This document shows positions 24,467 through 31,759 of a stretch of DNA of 37,782 nucleotides, piece by piece. The translations under genes and the position numbers were made by a program. Within the stretch, counting starts at the first letter, position 1. Each line of letters begins with the position of its first letter. The notes beneath the pieces are model-generated. The model worked only from the letters and a program-made list of their open reading frames with translations, had not been told where the DNA came from and did no database searches. Origin of the DNA: Clostridiales bacterium (GTDB taxonomy: Bacteria > Bacillota > Clostridia > Oscillospirales > Acutalibacteraceae); the NCBI GenBank assembly GCA_019415945.1, contig DXYF01000012.1, positions 1-37,782 of the forward strand, in the 5' to 3' direction.

Positions 24467-25158
24467 ATATCAGAGGTTTGACGAATTTTCATTTTCTGCC
24501 AGCTTAAAAAGCCGTAGATATCGTTTACAAAAAATATTGCAAAGCAAATAACGACGGGTATAAATGACGGTGCGGAAAATGATGCAAGAACCCACAGGGA
24601 AACAAGAACCAAGTCGTTTGCCGCATAGGCAACGGCATAAACGGGACTTCGGAAAAGCGTCAAATATGCCGCACAAAAGCTTGTAGCTATTGAAAGAGTG
24701 CTGAGCATTAGATTGGGAGTATCAAACGCTTTTAATATAAAATGAAATACAAGAGTTGCGGCGGCGGTAAGCACCACAAGAAAAAATTTGTGTTTGCCTG
24801 AAAGACTGCTTACTGCAACCTCCCGTGTGCCCTTGTAGGGGTGCTTATACCAGCTTACCGCTGTCATAACGGCAATGGGGGCAGTCATACCGAGGTATGT
24901 TATCATTTCGCCGTAGTAGCGGTACTCCAGAGAAATAACTGCATACAGCAGACTGAATATCACCATAAGCACCTGCCCTGCAACATAGCCCTTTGCGACC
25001 AAAATCAGAGAAGTAACTCCTATAAGAGAAGCTGCCAGAGTGAGAGGGTTAAACCCGTCTGCAAGAAGAAATGAGGCTGTTACGCAAAAAACTGAAAACA
25101 GCCAGAGAAAAAGCTCGAATTTTGAAAGGCTTAAAAACAAATTTTTTATGTATTTCAT
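24463..25158 (-). CDS. pnuC: PnuC-family nicotinamide riboside / nucleoside transporter
   Basis: A 231-residue membrane protein with about seven hydrophobic segments and the family's C-terminal FFVNDIYGFLSWQKMK, where the conserved N, G and W of PnuC lie. PnuC transporters are SWEET-like facilitators that import vitamin-type nucleosides (nicotinamide riboside, thiamine, riboflavin or deoxynucleosides, depending on subgroup); the subgroup cannot be fixed here. The ATG at 25158 has a GGAGG site 11 bases upstream; a TTG at 25176 begins before that site. Upstream is a ~95-base leader with a terminator (25221-25278), so expression is probably controlled by attenuation. Neighbours are an HD nucleotidase and dCMP deaminase. 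Confidence 0.88.
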   Translation of the reverse strand: MKYIKNLFLSLSKFELFLWLFSVFCVTASFLLADGFNPLTLAASLIGVTSLILVAKGYVAGQVLMVIFSLLYAVISLEYRYYGEMITYLGMTAPIAVMTAVSWYKHPYKGTREVAVSSLSGKHKFFLVVLTAAATLVFHFILKAFDTPNLMLSTLSIATSFCAAYLTLFRSPVYAVAYAANDLVLVSLWVLASFSAPSFIPVVICFAIFFVNDIYGFLSWQKMKIRQTSDI

Positions 25159-25220
25159 AGACGGCAATACCTCCAAATATTTGCAAATATAAAAATCGGT
25201 GTTTTGATTTTGTCAGAGCA

Positions 25221-25278
25221 AAAAAATAAGCGTTCAATATACATATCTTCAAAGACCTAACGATATGTACACGAACGC
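25221..25278 (-). terminator. Leader terminator upstream of pnuC
   Basis: On the minus strand GCGTTC...TACATATC pairs with GATATGTA...GAACGC and is followed by TTATTTTTTT. The T-tract ends 63 bases before the pnuC start codon, so it lies in the leader and not behind another gene. Confidence 0.75.
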
Positions 25279-25315
25279 AAAGCGTTTCCTACCCGGTGGC
25301 AGTAATAATTTTGTT
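25221..25315 (-). ncRNA. Attenuator/riboswitch-like 5' leader of pnuC, class unrecognised
   Basis: Minus-strand transcript of about 95 bases between the promoter and the leader terminator. In order: an A-rich start, a small hairpin (CTGCC/GGTAG, 25302-25289), a second hairpin GAAACGC-TTT-GCGTTC (25288-25273), then the terminator. The GCGTTC arm is shared: it pairs either with the upstream GAAACGC or with the downstream GAACGC of the terminator, so the two folds are mutually exclusive. That is the logic of a transcriptional riboswitch or antiterminator. I compared from memory with TPP, FMN, preQ1, purine, THF, ZTP, guanidine, T-box and cobalamin motifs and saw no match. Confidence 0.6.
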
Positions 25316-25321
25316 CTTGAT

Positions 25322-25350
25322 ATTTTAACACAGGATAAATTTAATGTCAA
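25322..25350 (-). promoter_or_regulatory. Strong promoter of the pnuC leader
   Basis: On the minus strand consensus TTGACA and TAAAAT with a 17-base spacer. Its -35 box is only 4 bases from the -35 box of the divergent rubredoxin promoter. Confidence 0.7.
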
Positions 25351-25354
25351 GCTA

Positions 25355-25382
25355 TTGAATATACTTTTATTTTTGCTATAAT
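25355..25382 (+). promoter_or_regulatory. Promoter of the rubredoxin gene
   Basis: TTGAAT and TATAAT with a 16-base spacer, 29 bases before the start codon. Confidence 0.6.
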
Positions 25383-25411
25383 ACTAATAAAATAAAAAAG
25401 GAGGCGAAGTT

Positions 25412-25570
25412 ATGAAGTATGTATGCAATGTATGCGGCTGGGAATACGACGAAGCTGTAGGCGATCCCGATAACGGTATTGCTCCGGGCACAAAGTTTGA
25501 GGATTTGCCGGACGATTTTGTATGCCCTCTCTGCGGTGTAGGCAAGGATGATTTTTCACCCGCTGAATAA
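25412..25570 (+). CDS. Rubredoxin
   Basis: A 52-residue protein with the two CxxC iron-binding knuckles of rubredoxin, CNVCGW (5-10) and CPLCGV (38-43), the GDPDNGIAPGTKFEDLPDDF core and a C-terminal DDFSPAE. It binds one iron with four cysteines and carries single electrons in the cytoplasm, in anaerobes often to rubrerythrin or oxygen/peroxide reductases. AAGGAGG precedes the ATG. No redox partner gene is next to it. Confidence 0.97.
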   Translation: MKYVCNVCGWEYDEAVGDPDNGIAPGTKFEDLPDDFVCPLCGVGKDDFSPAE

Positions 25571-25580
25571 TATTTCAAAC

Positions 25581-25620
25581 AAAAATCAGGCACGCAAAAA
25601 CTTCGGCGTGCCTGATTTTG
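25581..25620. terminator. Bidirectional terminator between rubredoxin and dCMP deaminase genes
   Basis: AAATCAGGCACGC pairs perfectly with GCGTGCCTGATTT; T-runs follow on both strands, serving the two convergent genes. Confidence 0.75.
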
Positions 25621-25621
25621 T

Positions 25622-26101
25622 TTATCTGTGAAAGTCAAGTTCAATCTTATCTTTGTCCGATTTAAACACCCTGCAAACAATTCCTGCCGCTTCAAGCATA
25701 CGCTTTGACGCGATTGTTTCTTCAGAGTCTGCGTATTTGTCATAAAGATAAACAAGCTCGCTTATTCCCGACTGAATAATAGCCTTTGCACATTCGTTGC
25801 AGGGGAAGAGGTCAACATACAGCTTTGCACCCTTTAGATTTTTGCCCCTTGCGTTAAGGATAGCGTTAAGCTCCGCGTGAACAACATATTTATACTTAGT
25901 GTCTTCGCCCTCACGGTCCCAAGGAAAAACATCGTCTGAACAGCCGTACGGAAAACCGTTGTAGCCTGTTGACAGGATAATGTTGTTTGAGTCAACTATG
26001 CAGGCTCCTACCTGAGTGTTTGGGTCTTTGCTTCGTTTTGACGCAAGCAGTGCCACTCCCATAAAATACTCATCCCATGTGATATAATCGTTTCGTTTCA
26101 T
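25622..26101 (-). CDS. Deoxycytidylate (dCMP) deaminase family protein
   Basis: A 159-residue zinc deaminase of the dCMP deaminase/ComEB type. Zinc ligands and the catalytic glutamate are H75, E77 (VVHAELNAIL) and C101, C104 (FPCNECAKAI); DPNTQVGACIVD and GYNGFPYGCSDD are substrate-side signatures of dCMP deaminase. It would convert dCMP to dUMP for thymidylate synthesis. AGGAGG precedes the ATG. ComEB-like proteins are the same family, but no competence genes are nearby. Confidence 0.92.
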   Translation of the reverse strand: MKRNDYITWDEYFMGVALLASKRSKDPNTQVGACIVDSNNIILSTGYNGFPYGCSDDVFPWDREGEDTKYKYVVHAELNAILNARGKNLKGAKLYVDLFPCNECAKAIIQSGISELVYLYDKYADSEETIASKRMLEAAGIVCRVFKSDKDKIELDFHR

Positions 26102-26225
26102 AGCCGCCTCCTGATTTTCCGTATTCTAAAAAAATTATAACTTAAATATTTTAAATAGGCAAGAATTTTATTGAAAATATCGGCTTTATTCGTTAAATTA
26201 ACCTGCATTTGACCCTAATAAACGC

Positions 26226-26262
26226 AAAAAAGCAGGACGCCGTACATGGCACCCTGCTTTGT
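26226..26262 (-). terminator. Terminator of the aldolase gene
   Basis: On the minus strand AAAGCAGG...CCTGCTTTTTT forms a stem with a T-run 35 bases after the stop codon. Confidence 0.6.
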
Positions 26263-26296
26263 GCAGCAAAAGTTTTGCTTATATCCAATATTTTAA

Positions 26297-27163
26297 TTAA
26301 GCCTTGCCTACTGAGCCGAAAAGCTCCATTTTTTCTTTTACAGTTGCCTTGATAGCTTCTGCACCGGGAGCGAGGAGCTTTCTGGGGTCAAATCCCTTGC
26401 CCTGAAGGTCTTTGCCCTCTTCAATGTACTTTCTTGTAGCTGCGGCAAATGCAAGCTGACACTCTGTGTTTACATTAATCTTTGAAACGCCGAGAGAAAT
26501 AGCCTTCTTAATCATATCGGCAGGAATACCTGTACCGCCGTGGAGTACGAGCGGCATATCGCCTGTGAGCTGCTGAATAGCGTCGAGAGTATCAAAGCTC
26601 AGACCCTGCCAGTTTTCGGGATACTTGCCGTGAATGTTGCCGATACCTGCTGCGAGCATTGTAACGCCGAGGTCTGCAATCATTTTGCACTCCTGCGGAT
26701 CTGCACATTCGCCTGCACCTACAACGCCGTCTTCTTCGCCGCCGATTGAGCCAACCTCAGCCTCAAGTGAAAGACCGAGCTTTTCACAGGTTGCAACAAG
26801 TTCCTTTGTTTTTGCAATGTTTTCTTCAATCGGATAGTGTGAACCGTCGAACATTACTGAGCTGAAACCTGCTTCGATGCAAGCCTTCGCACCTTCGTAT
26901 GAACCGTGGTCAAGGTGAAGTGCAACGGGAACAGTGATGTTGAGCTCTTCGAGCATACCGTTTACCATACCTACTACGGTTTTGTAGCCACACATATATT
27001 TGCCTGCACCCTCGGATACGCCGAGAATTACGGGAGAATTAAGCTCCTGTGCTGTCAAAAGAATTGATTTTGTCCATTCAAGGTTGTTGATGTTGAACTG
27101 ACCTACTGCATAGTGGCCTGCCTTTGCTTTTGTAAGCATTTCCTTAGCGTTTACTAATGGCAT
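26297..27163 (-). CDS. fba: Class II fructose-1,6-bisphosphate aldolase
   Basis: A 288-residue metal-dependent aldolase of glycolysis/gluconeogenesis. Catalytic and zinc-site landmarks are ALHLDHGSYEGA (proton-donor Asp and first His), EAEVGSIGG, NIHGKYPENW (His ligand), LHGGTGIPADMI (His ligand) and KINVNTECQLAF (phosphate site). Tagatose-bisphosphate aldolases are close relatives; the SIGGEEDG loop and length fit Fba. AAGGAAG precedes the ATG. Codon use is strongly biased, as expected for a highly expressed enzyme. Confidence 0.95.
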   Translation of the reverse strand: MPLVNAKEMLTKAKAGHYAVGQFNINNLEWTKSILLTAQELNSPVILGVSEGAGKYMCGYKTVVGMVNGMLEELNITVPVALHLDHGSYEGAKACIEAGFSSVMFDGSHYPIEENIAKTKELVATCEKLGLSLEAEVGSIGGEEDGVVGAGECADPQECKMIADLGVTMLAAGIGNIHGKYPENWQGLSFDTLDAIQQLTGDMPLVLHGGTGIPADMIKKAISLGVSKINVNTECQLAFAAATRKYIEEGKDLQGKGFDPRKLLAPGAEAIKATVKEKMELFGSVGKA

Positions 27164-27226
27164 TTTAATCTTCCTTTTCGTAAAAATATTTCAGCAGAAA
27201 AACACTTTCCCTGTTGAGTTAATTTT

Positions 27227-27255
27227 ATTATACAATAAAAATTTTCAAATATAAA
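27227..27255 (-). promoter_or_regulatory. Probable promoter of fba
   Basis: On the minus strand a perfect TATAAT with a weak TTTATA -35 box at 17 bases, about 64 bases before the start codon. Confidence 0.4.
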
Positions 27256-27378
27256 GCCTTTTCACAAACTTTTTGATAATTTTTTAACAAATTATCAATT
27301 TGAATTGATTATCTGTTTATTTTGATGAATAATCACAAAATATTCAGAATTTGCTCACACGCTTGTTTGATAAGCTTA

Positions 27379-27407
27379 TTGCTTTTAAAGGCATTAGGCT
27401 GTATAAT
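27379..27407 (+). promoter_or_regulatory. Promoter of the HtrA-type protease gene
   Basis: TTGCTT and TATAAT with a 17-base spacer, about 107 bases before the start codon. Confidence 0.5.
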
Positions 27408-27513
27408 TAAGTTTGGATAAATGTTAAAATATTGTCGGCTGCTTATTGTTTAACGGCATTTTTTAAAATTAAGCAGTCCGATGTTTGCTCAATTTGATAT
27501 AAGGAGAAATTAT

Positions 27514-29292
27514 ATGGAAAATAATAATTTTGATAACGGTTTTAATTCTGCCGAGGTGCAAAAGCCTTTTACCGATAAAACTGCCGATGAGCCTGCTTAT
27601 TGTCAGAATAAAGAACAGCACGCAGGTGCGAGTGAGCCTGTATTTTCTCAGAATACAGAACAGAACACGGGTGCCGCTGAACCTGTATTTTCTCAGAATA
27701 CGGAACAGCACACAGGTGCAGGCGAACCTGTGTTTTCACAGAATACAGAACAGAACACGGGTGCAGGTGAGACTGTATTTTGGCACAACACGGAACAGCA
27801 CATGGGTGAAAGTGAACCGTCAAATCAGTTTGCTCCCCAAAATAATACCGTACAGCACAGCAATTATTCACAAACATATTATACAAATGCTTCTGCTCCT
27901 TTTAATAAAGGACAGCAGTTTAATAACAACGGTTATTTAGGCGGTAACCCTTACCCGCAGTATAATCAGGGCTTTAACGGTCGGGATTACAACAATGCGG
28001 GGTATAACGGTCAGCCTCCGTACATACCGTATGCACCTTATCCGAATTTTCAGCAAAAGCCTCCCAAGAAGAAGGTTAGTGCAGGAATAGTAGTTATTAT
28101 TTCGGTACTTTGCGTTTTACTTGCTGTGGGCTTTGTCGGTACAATGGCGTTTGTTGTGTCAAGCGTAAACAAGGATAAACCCCAAAATGATTCGGACAAC
28201 GGCTTTTCGTTTACCATTCCGGATTACGGCAGTGAAATACCGAGTATTCCGGAAAGTACCGACCCTGTTGTACAGCATGAGGAGTCGGATTACAGCGACA
28301 AGATTAATAAGGATTACAAGGGACTTGTGCTTGAGAGCAAGCCGAAAGACGCTTCGACAAACAGTGCCTATAATTCGGAATATGCGTACAATAAGGTGTC
28401 AAGCTCTGTTGTGGGAATTGTCGGATATACCGATGAGGTGACAACGGTAGAGGACTGTGCAACACAGGGAAGCGGAATTATTATAAGCTCCGACGGTTAT
28501 GTTGTTACAAACTCTCATGTTATTGACAACAGCAAAACAAGCTATATTTTGCAGGTGGTGACATCGGACGGCAAGACATATAACGCGGGCGTTGTCGGAT
28601 ATGATTCGAGAACAGACATTGCAGTCCTCAAAATGGACGGTGCCGAGAATCTTAAAGCGGCAGTGTTCGGCGACTCAAACGAGCTTGAGCTGGGAGAAGA
28701 CATTATTGCTGTCGGAAACCCCGGAGGACTTGACTATCAAAATTCAATTACAAAGGGTGTTGTTTCCGCACTCGACAGAGAGATGTCATCGACAAGCCTT
28801 GTAAAGTACATTCAAACCGACGCCGCTATTAACCCCGGCAACTCAGGCGGCCCCATTGTCAACCTTTACGGTCAGGTTGTAGGAATTGCAACTTCAAAAA
28901 TTGTATCTGAACAATATGAGGGGATGGGATTTGCCATTCCGTCCGACACGGCAAAAGAAATAATTGACGCTCTGATGAGAAACGGATATGTTGAAGGCAG
29001 AGTAAAAATAGGAATTATGGGCACTAATATTACATCGGAAATGTCGCAGATGTATGATATACCTATGGGCATTATGATAAGCGAAATTACACAGGGCGGT
29101 CCGTGCGACGGTACCGAACTTGAAAAGGGAGATATTATAACAGGAATTGACGGCAATACCGTTGAATCTTTCAGCGATGTGTACGAGATTTTGGAAACCT
29201 ATAAGCCGGGAGATAAGGTTGTAATAAACTACTTCAAATCATCCGACGGCTCAAACGGCGAAGCGGAAATTGTGCTTGCCGAGGATAAGTAA
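27514..29292 (+). CDS. HtrA/DegP-type membrane-anchored serine protease with repetitive N-terminal region
   Basis: A 592-residue protein. Residues 1-~185 are a cytosolic, Asn/Gln/Tyr-rich low-complexity region that includes four 15-residue repeats (41-100). A single membrane helix follows (~190-215, AGIVVIISVLCVLLAVGF), so the rest faces outside. The trypsin-like domain (~285-480) has the triad H335 (TNSHVID), D368 (RTDIAVL) and S444 (NPGNSGGPIV). One PDZ domain closes the protein (~495-590). The type degrades or refolds damaged envelope proteins. AAGGAG precedes the ATG at 27514. The DUF3089 lipoprotein gene follows 58 bases downstream, probably co-transcribed. Confidence 0.92.
   Translation: MENNNFDNGFNSAEVQKPFTDKTADEPAYCQNKEQHAGASEPVFSQNTEQNTGAAEPVFSQNTEQHTGAGEPVFSQNTEQNTGAGETVFWHNTEQHMGESEPSNQFAPQNNTVQHSNYSQTYYTNASAPFNKGQQFNNNGYLGGNPYPQYNQGFNGRDYNNAGYNGQPPYIPYAPYPNFQQKPPKKKVSAGIVVIISVLCVLLAVGFVGTMAFVVSSVNKDKPQNDSDNGFSFTIPDYGSEIPSIPESTDPVVQHEESDYSDKINKDYKGLVLESKPKDASTNSAYNSEYAYNKVSSSVVGIVGYTDEVTTVEDCATQGSGIIISSDGYVVTNSHVIDNSKTSYILQVVTSDGKTYNAGVVGYDSRTDIAVLKMDGAENLKAAVFGDSNELELGEDIIAVGNPGGLDYQNSITKGVVSALDREMSSTSLVKYIQTDAAINPGNSGGPIVNLYGQVVGIATSKIVSEQYEGMGFAIPSDTAKEIIDALMRNGYVEGRVKIGIMGTNITSEMSQMYDIPMGIMISEITQGGPCDGTELEKGDIITGIDGNTVESFSDVYEILETYKPGDKVVINYFKSSDGSNGEAEIVLAEDK
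27634..27813 (+). repeat. Four 45-bp in-frame tandem repeats in the HtrA-type gene
   Basis: Each unit encodes a version of EPVFSQNTEQxTGAx. Units 1-3 are nearly identical and alternate N and H at the variable position; the fourth is diverged, and a partial copy (NKEQHAGAS) precedes them. The repeats are in the cytosolic part of the protein. Confidence 0.9.
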
Positions 29293-29350
29293 AGCCTAAA
29301 TTAAGACGGTAAAAAAAGACGGTATTAAATTATTAAGTGAGGGAGTTATT

Positions 29351-30391
29351 ATGAAAAAGCTTCTTGCCGCATTGCTGTCTGTTGTTGTTGCAGGCTCGGT
29401 TTTGCTCGGCGGCTGTACGCAGCAAAACTCAGGAACAAACAGTGCCGCAACAACACAGCAGCAAACAGATCAAGCTGTTTTGGAGGATTCAAAATACGCC
29501 GATGAGTCAAACTGGGCGTATTTTGAGGATGAACAATCCGATAAAAAAGCCGATGTATTCTTTATTTGTCCGACTGTTTACGGCGGATCGGACGGAGAGT
29601 ACAATATGTCGCTGTCCGATGAGGAAACCAAAGAGAGCTTTGTCGGGGCTACGAATATGGAAAAGGGAATTTATGATGACGAATGTCGCTTTTTTGCCCC
29701 TTTCTACAGACAGATCGGTCTTTCGGTTTATACGATGAGCGAGGAATTTCGTGCAGAGCAGTTACAGACGGCGTTTGAAGATGTAAAAGAAGCTTTTGAG
29801 TATTATATGGAAACCTGCAATGACGGCAGACCGATAATTATTGCGGGCTTTTCGCAGGGGGCGGATATGAGTATAAGGCTCATAAAGGAGTGCTTTGCGG
29901 ACGAAAAACGACAAGAACAGCTTGTTGCCTGCTATGCTATAGGCTGGAGACTTACTAAACAAGAGGTTGAGAAATATCCTTACCTCAAGGCGGCACAGGG
30001 CGAAAGCGACACGGGAGTTGTTATTTCGTTTAACACAGAGGCAGAGGGAGTGGAAAGCTCTCTTATGGTGCCTGAGGGCATAAAAACGCTTTCTATAAAT
30101 CCGCTTAACTGGAAAACAGACTCTACTCCTGCCGACAAAAGCGAAAATATCGGTGCGTGCTTTACAGATTACAGCGGCGGTATAACAAAGGAGATTAAAG
30201 CTCTCACGGGGGCATATATCGACAGTGAGCGTGGAACGCTCAAGGTGACCGACATATCAAGTGACGATTACCCATCGGGTCTTGATATAATGGGCGAGGG
30301 TGTGTATCACATATACGACTATCAGTTTTTTTACCGAAATCTTGAGAAAAATGTTCAAACACGCCTAAACGCTTACCTCAACGCAGCATAA
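29351..30391 (+). CDS. DUF3089 lipoprotein (alpha/beta-hydrolase-like)
   Basis: A 346-residue secreted lipoprotein. The signal peptide ends in the lipobox LGGC (cysteine near residue 22), so it is anchored to the outer face of the membrane. The DUF3089 domain (~50-340) includes ADVFFICPTVYGG near its start, a serine-hydrolase elbow AGFSQGADMS (~163-172), and YDYQFFYRNLEKN at the C-terminal end. Members have an alpha/beta-hydrolase fold with unknown substrate. AGTGAGGGAG precedes the ATG. It follows the HtrA-type gene, which suggests a shared envelope role, but that is inference. Confidence 0.82.
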   Translation: MKKLLAALLSVVVAGSVLLGGCTQQNSGTNSAATTQQQTDQAVLEDSKYADESNWAYFEDEQSDKKADVFFICPTVYGGSDGEYNMSLSDEETKESFVGATNMEKGIYDDECRFFAPFYRQIGLSVYTMSEEFRAEQLQTAFEDVKEAFEYYMETCNDGRPIIIAGFSQGADMSIRLIKECFADEKRQEQLVACYAIGWRLTKQEVEKYPYLKAAQGESDTGVVISFNTEAEGVESSLMVPEGIKTLSINPLNWKTDSTPADKSENIGACFTDYSGGITKEIKALTGAYIDSERGTLKVTDISSDDYPSGLDIMGEGVYHIYDYQFFYRNLEKNVQTRLNAYLNAA

Positions 30392-30410
30392 ATTTAACAG
30401 TAAACACAAA

Positions 30411-30440
30411 AACCGCCCGATTAAGGGCGGTTTTAATTTG
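30411..30440 (+). terminator. Intrinsic terminator after the DUF3089 gene
   Basis: AACCGCCC pairs with GGGCGGTT around a 6-base loop, followed by a T-rich stretch. Confidence 0.7.
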
Positions 30441-30593
30441 CACAAATAATACTGATACAGCAATAATATAATATCATTTTTATGACACTGTAACCTTTTG
30501 AGCGGATTTTATATATTTTAGAAAGTGCCTGAGTTTTTAAATTGATTATATACTGTATATTTTGACTGACTTAAGATTTAATAAAATAAGGCG

Positions 30594-31184
30594 TTATTCC
30601 ATATTTCGCACAAGGTATATAACCTTTCCGAGCAAAACTACCTCGTCAACAATAATAGGTTCAAAGCTGTCATTTTCGGGTTGAAGTCTAAAGTGACCGT
30701 TTTCTTTGTAAAATCTCTTTACAGTTGCTTCATCTCCGACAAGTGCGACGACAATTTCGCCGTTTTCGGCAACAGGCGTGCGGTGAACAATGACAATATC
30801 GTTGTCGAGAATTCCTGCGTCAATCATACTTTCACCCTGAACTCGCAGAGCAAAAAGCTCTCTGCCGCGTCTTAGGCTTTCGGGTACGGGAACATACTGT
30901 TCTATATTCTCAACAGCAAGAATAGGGTAACCTGCGGCAACTCGTCCGAGAACAGGCACCGAGGAGGATTTTTCTTCCCCGGTTATTTTAATGCATCTGT
31001 TTACGCCGTGCTCACGGGAGATAAGCCCCTTTTCTTCAAGTGCTTTAAGATGGTGATGAACGGTAGATGTTGAACTTAATCCGGTTACATTTCCGATTTC
31101 TCTGACAGACGGCACTCTGCCCTCGCAGGAACATTCCTTTAGGTAATCCAAAATTTTCTGTTGGCTCTCGCTTAAAGGCTTCAT
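30594..31184 (-). CDS. lexA: SOS response repressor LexA
   Basis: A 196-residue LexA. The winged helix-turn-helix (~1-65) has PSVREIGNVTGLSSTSTVHH, and the S24-type self-cleaving domain follows: scissile Ala84-Gly85 in GRVAAGYP, nucleophile S119 in QGESMIDAG and general base K156 in EATVKRFY. It represses DNA-repair genes until RecA filaments trigger autocleavage. The ATG at 31184 has AAGGGAG upstream; a start at 31217 would read through the -10 box. A LexA-box-like palindrome overlaps its -35 region, consistent with autoregulation. Confidence 0.95.
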   Translation of the reverse strand: MKPLSESQQKILDYLKECSCEGRVPSVREIGNVTGLSSTSTVHHHLKALEEKGLISREHGVNRCIKITGEEKSSSVPVLGRVAAGYPILAVENIEQYVPVPESLRRGRELFALRVQGESMIDAGILDNDIVIVHRTPVAENGEIVVALVGDEATVKRFYKENGHFRLQPENDSFEPIIVDEVVLLGKVIYLVRNME

Positions 31185-31207
31185 AAAATCACGCTCCCTT
31201 TTACGAA

Positions 31208-31236
31208 AGTATATCATATACTCAACAAAAAATCAA
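31208..31236 (-). promoter_or_regulatory. Promoter of lexA
   Basis: On the minus strand TTGATT and TATACT with a 17-base spacer, 24 bases before the start codon. Confidence 0.5.
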
Positions 31237-31247
31237 ACATTTGTTTT
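31234..31247. promoter_or_regulatory. Candidate LexA operator (SOS box)
   Basis: The palindrome CAAAC-ATTT-GTTTT resembles the Gram-positive SOS box (CGAAC-N4-GTTCG) with symmetrical G-to-A and C-to-T changes. It overlaps the lexA -35 box, where binding would block transcription. Confidence 0.45.
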
Positions 31248-31500
31248 ATATTTCTCAAAATTCGACAAATAACAACAAGAAAAGTAGATACACGACAATT
31301 ATCTGCAATATATGTGTTTTATTTTAAAAACTTTTCAAATTAATTTCATTCTAAATTCACACAGTTTTCAAATAAATGTTGTTTAATAACAGTGTACTCA
31401 AAAGACGGAACCGCAACCGTCAGAGTATAATTGTTCTACCCTCCTCAATGCGAACCGACTCAGAGGTTCGTGATTGTACCCCTCATTTTTTAAAGAACAG

Positions 31501-31534
31501 AAAACGCCAAACCTTCCGCAAGGGTTTGGCGTTT
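31501..31534. terminator. Long near-perfect palindrome, terminator-like
   Basis: AAAACGCCAAACC pairs perfectly with GGTTTGGCGTTTT around an 8-base loop. It looks like a bidirectional terminator but follows no gene on either strand, so it may be part of a dispersed repeat element. Confidence 0.5.
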
Positions 31535-31543
31535 TCATTTGCC

Positions 31544-31735
31544 GAGTACCTCTGCTCGCATTTCTGAAAGAAAACAGTCATTAAGTTGGGAATATAATTG
31601 CCCGACCGAAAGCGTTAGCTTAGCAGAAATACGGCAAACGAGTACCTCTGCTCGTAATTCGTGAAGATAACAGTCATTAAATTCTAAACATAGCCGCCTT
31701 ATCGAAAGCATAAGTTTTGGGTAAACCACTGTACG
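31544..31735. repeat. Two 96-bp diverged tandem repeat units
   Basis: The two units begin GAGTACCTCTGCTCG (at 31544 and 31640) and share AACAGTCATTAA, CCGAAAGCGT/CGAAAGCAT and a GGCAAAC/GGTAAAC end. The shared start contains the inverted repeat GAG...CTC. The period of 96 is a multiple of three and on the minus strand both units can be read as similar 32-residue stretches, but no translation signals are present. Confidence 0.75.
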
Positions 31736-31759
31736 GGTGATTTTAGATAAAACTTAAAT

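Larger units (their letters stand above)
27164..27513. other. AT-rich divergent intergenic region
   Basis: This 350-base gap between fba and the HtrA-type gene carries one promoter for each (27227-27255 and 27379-27407). Between them is very AT-rich sequence in which I see no gene, repeat or strong hairpin. Confidence 0.6.
31248..31759. other. Gene-free region with palindromes and a tandem repeat
   Basis: About 510 bases between lexA and spoIIID. The left part (31248-31375) is AT-rich with nothing I recognise. From ~31385 there are small inverted repeats (GACGG/CCGTC at 31404-31422; CGAACC/GGTTCG at 31450-31471), then a long palindrome at 31501-31534, then two 96-base tandem units from ~31544 to 31735. 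Open frames across the repeats lack ribosome binding sites; I do not call them genes. Confidence 0.7.

Noticed and set aside
25230..25310. Plus-strand similarity to a purine riboswitch (GTTTCCTACCCGG is close to the conserved GTTTCTACC)
   Set aside because: The rest of the purine consensus (the TATAA junction and the two kissing loops) is missing on the plus strand, and the functional terminator and promoter are on the minus strand facing pnuC.
31535..31729. A 64-codon minus-strand frame made of two similar halves across the 96-bp repeats
   Set aside because: No ribosome binding site or promoter, and the similarity of the halves is explained by the DNA tandem repeat. A translated product remains possible but unsupported.
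31385..31735. Tandem repeats considered as a CRISPR array
   Set aside because: There are only two 96-bp diverged units with no regular spacer-repeat alternation and no cas genes.
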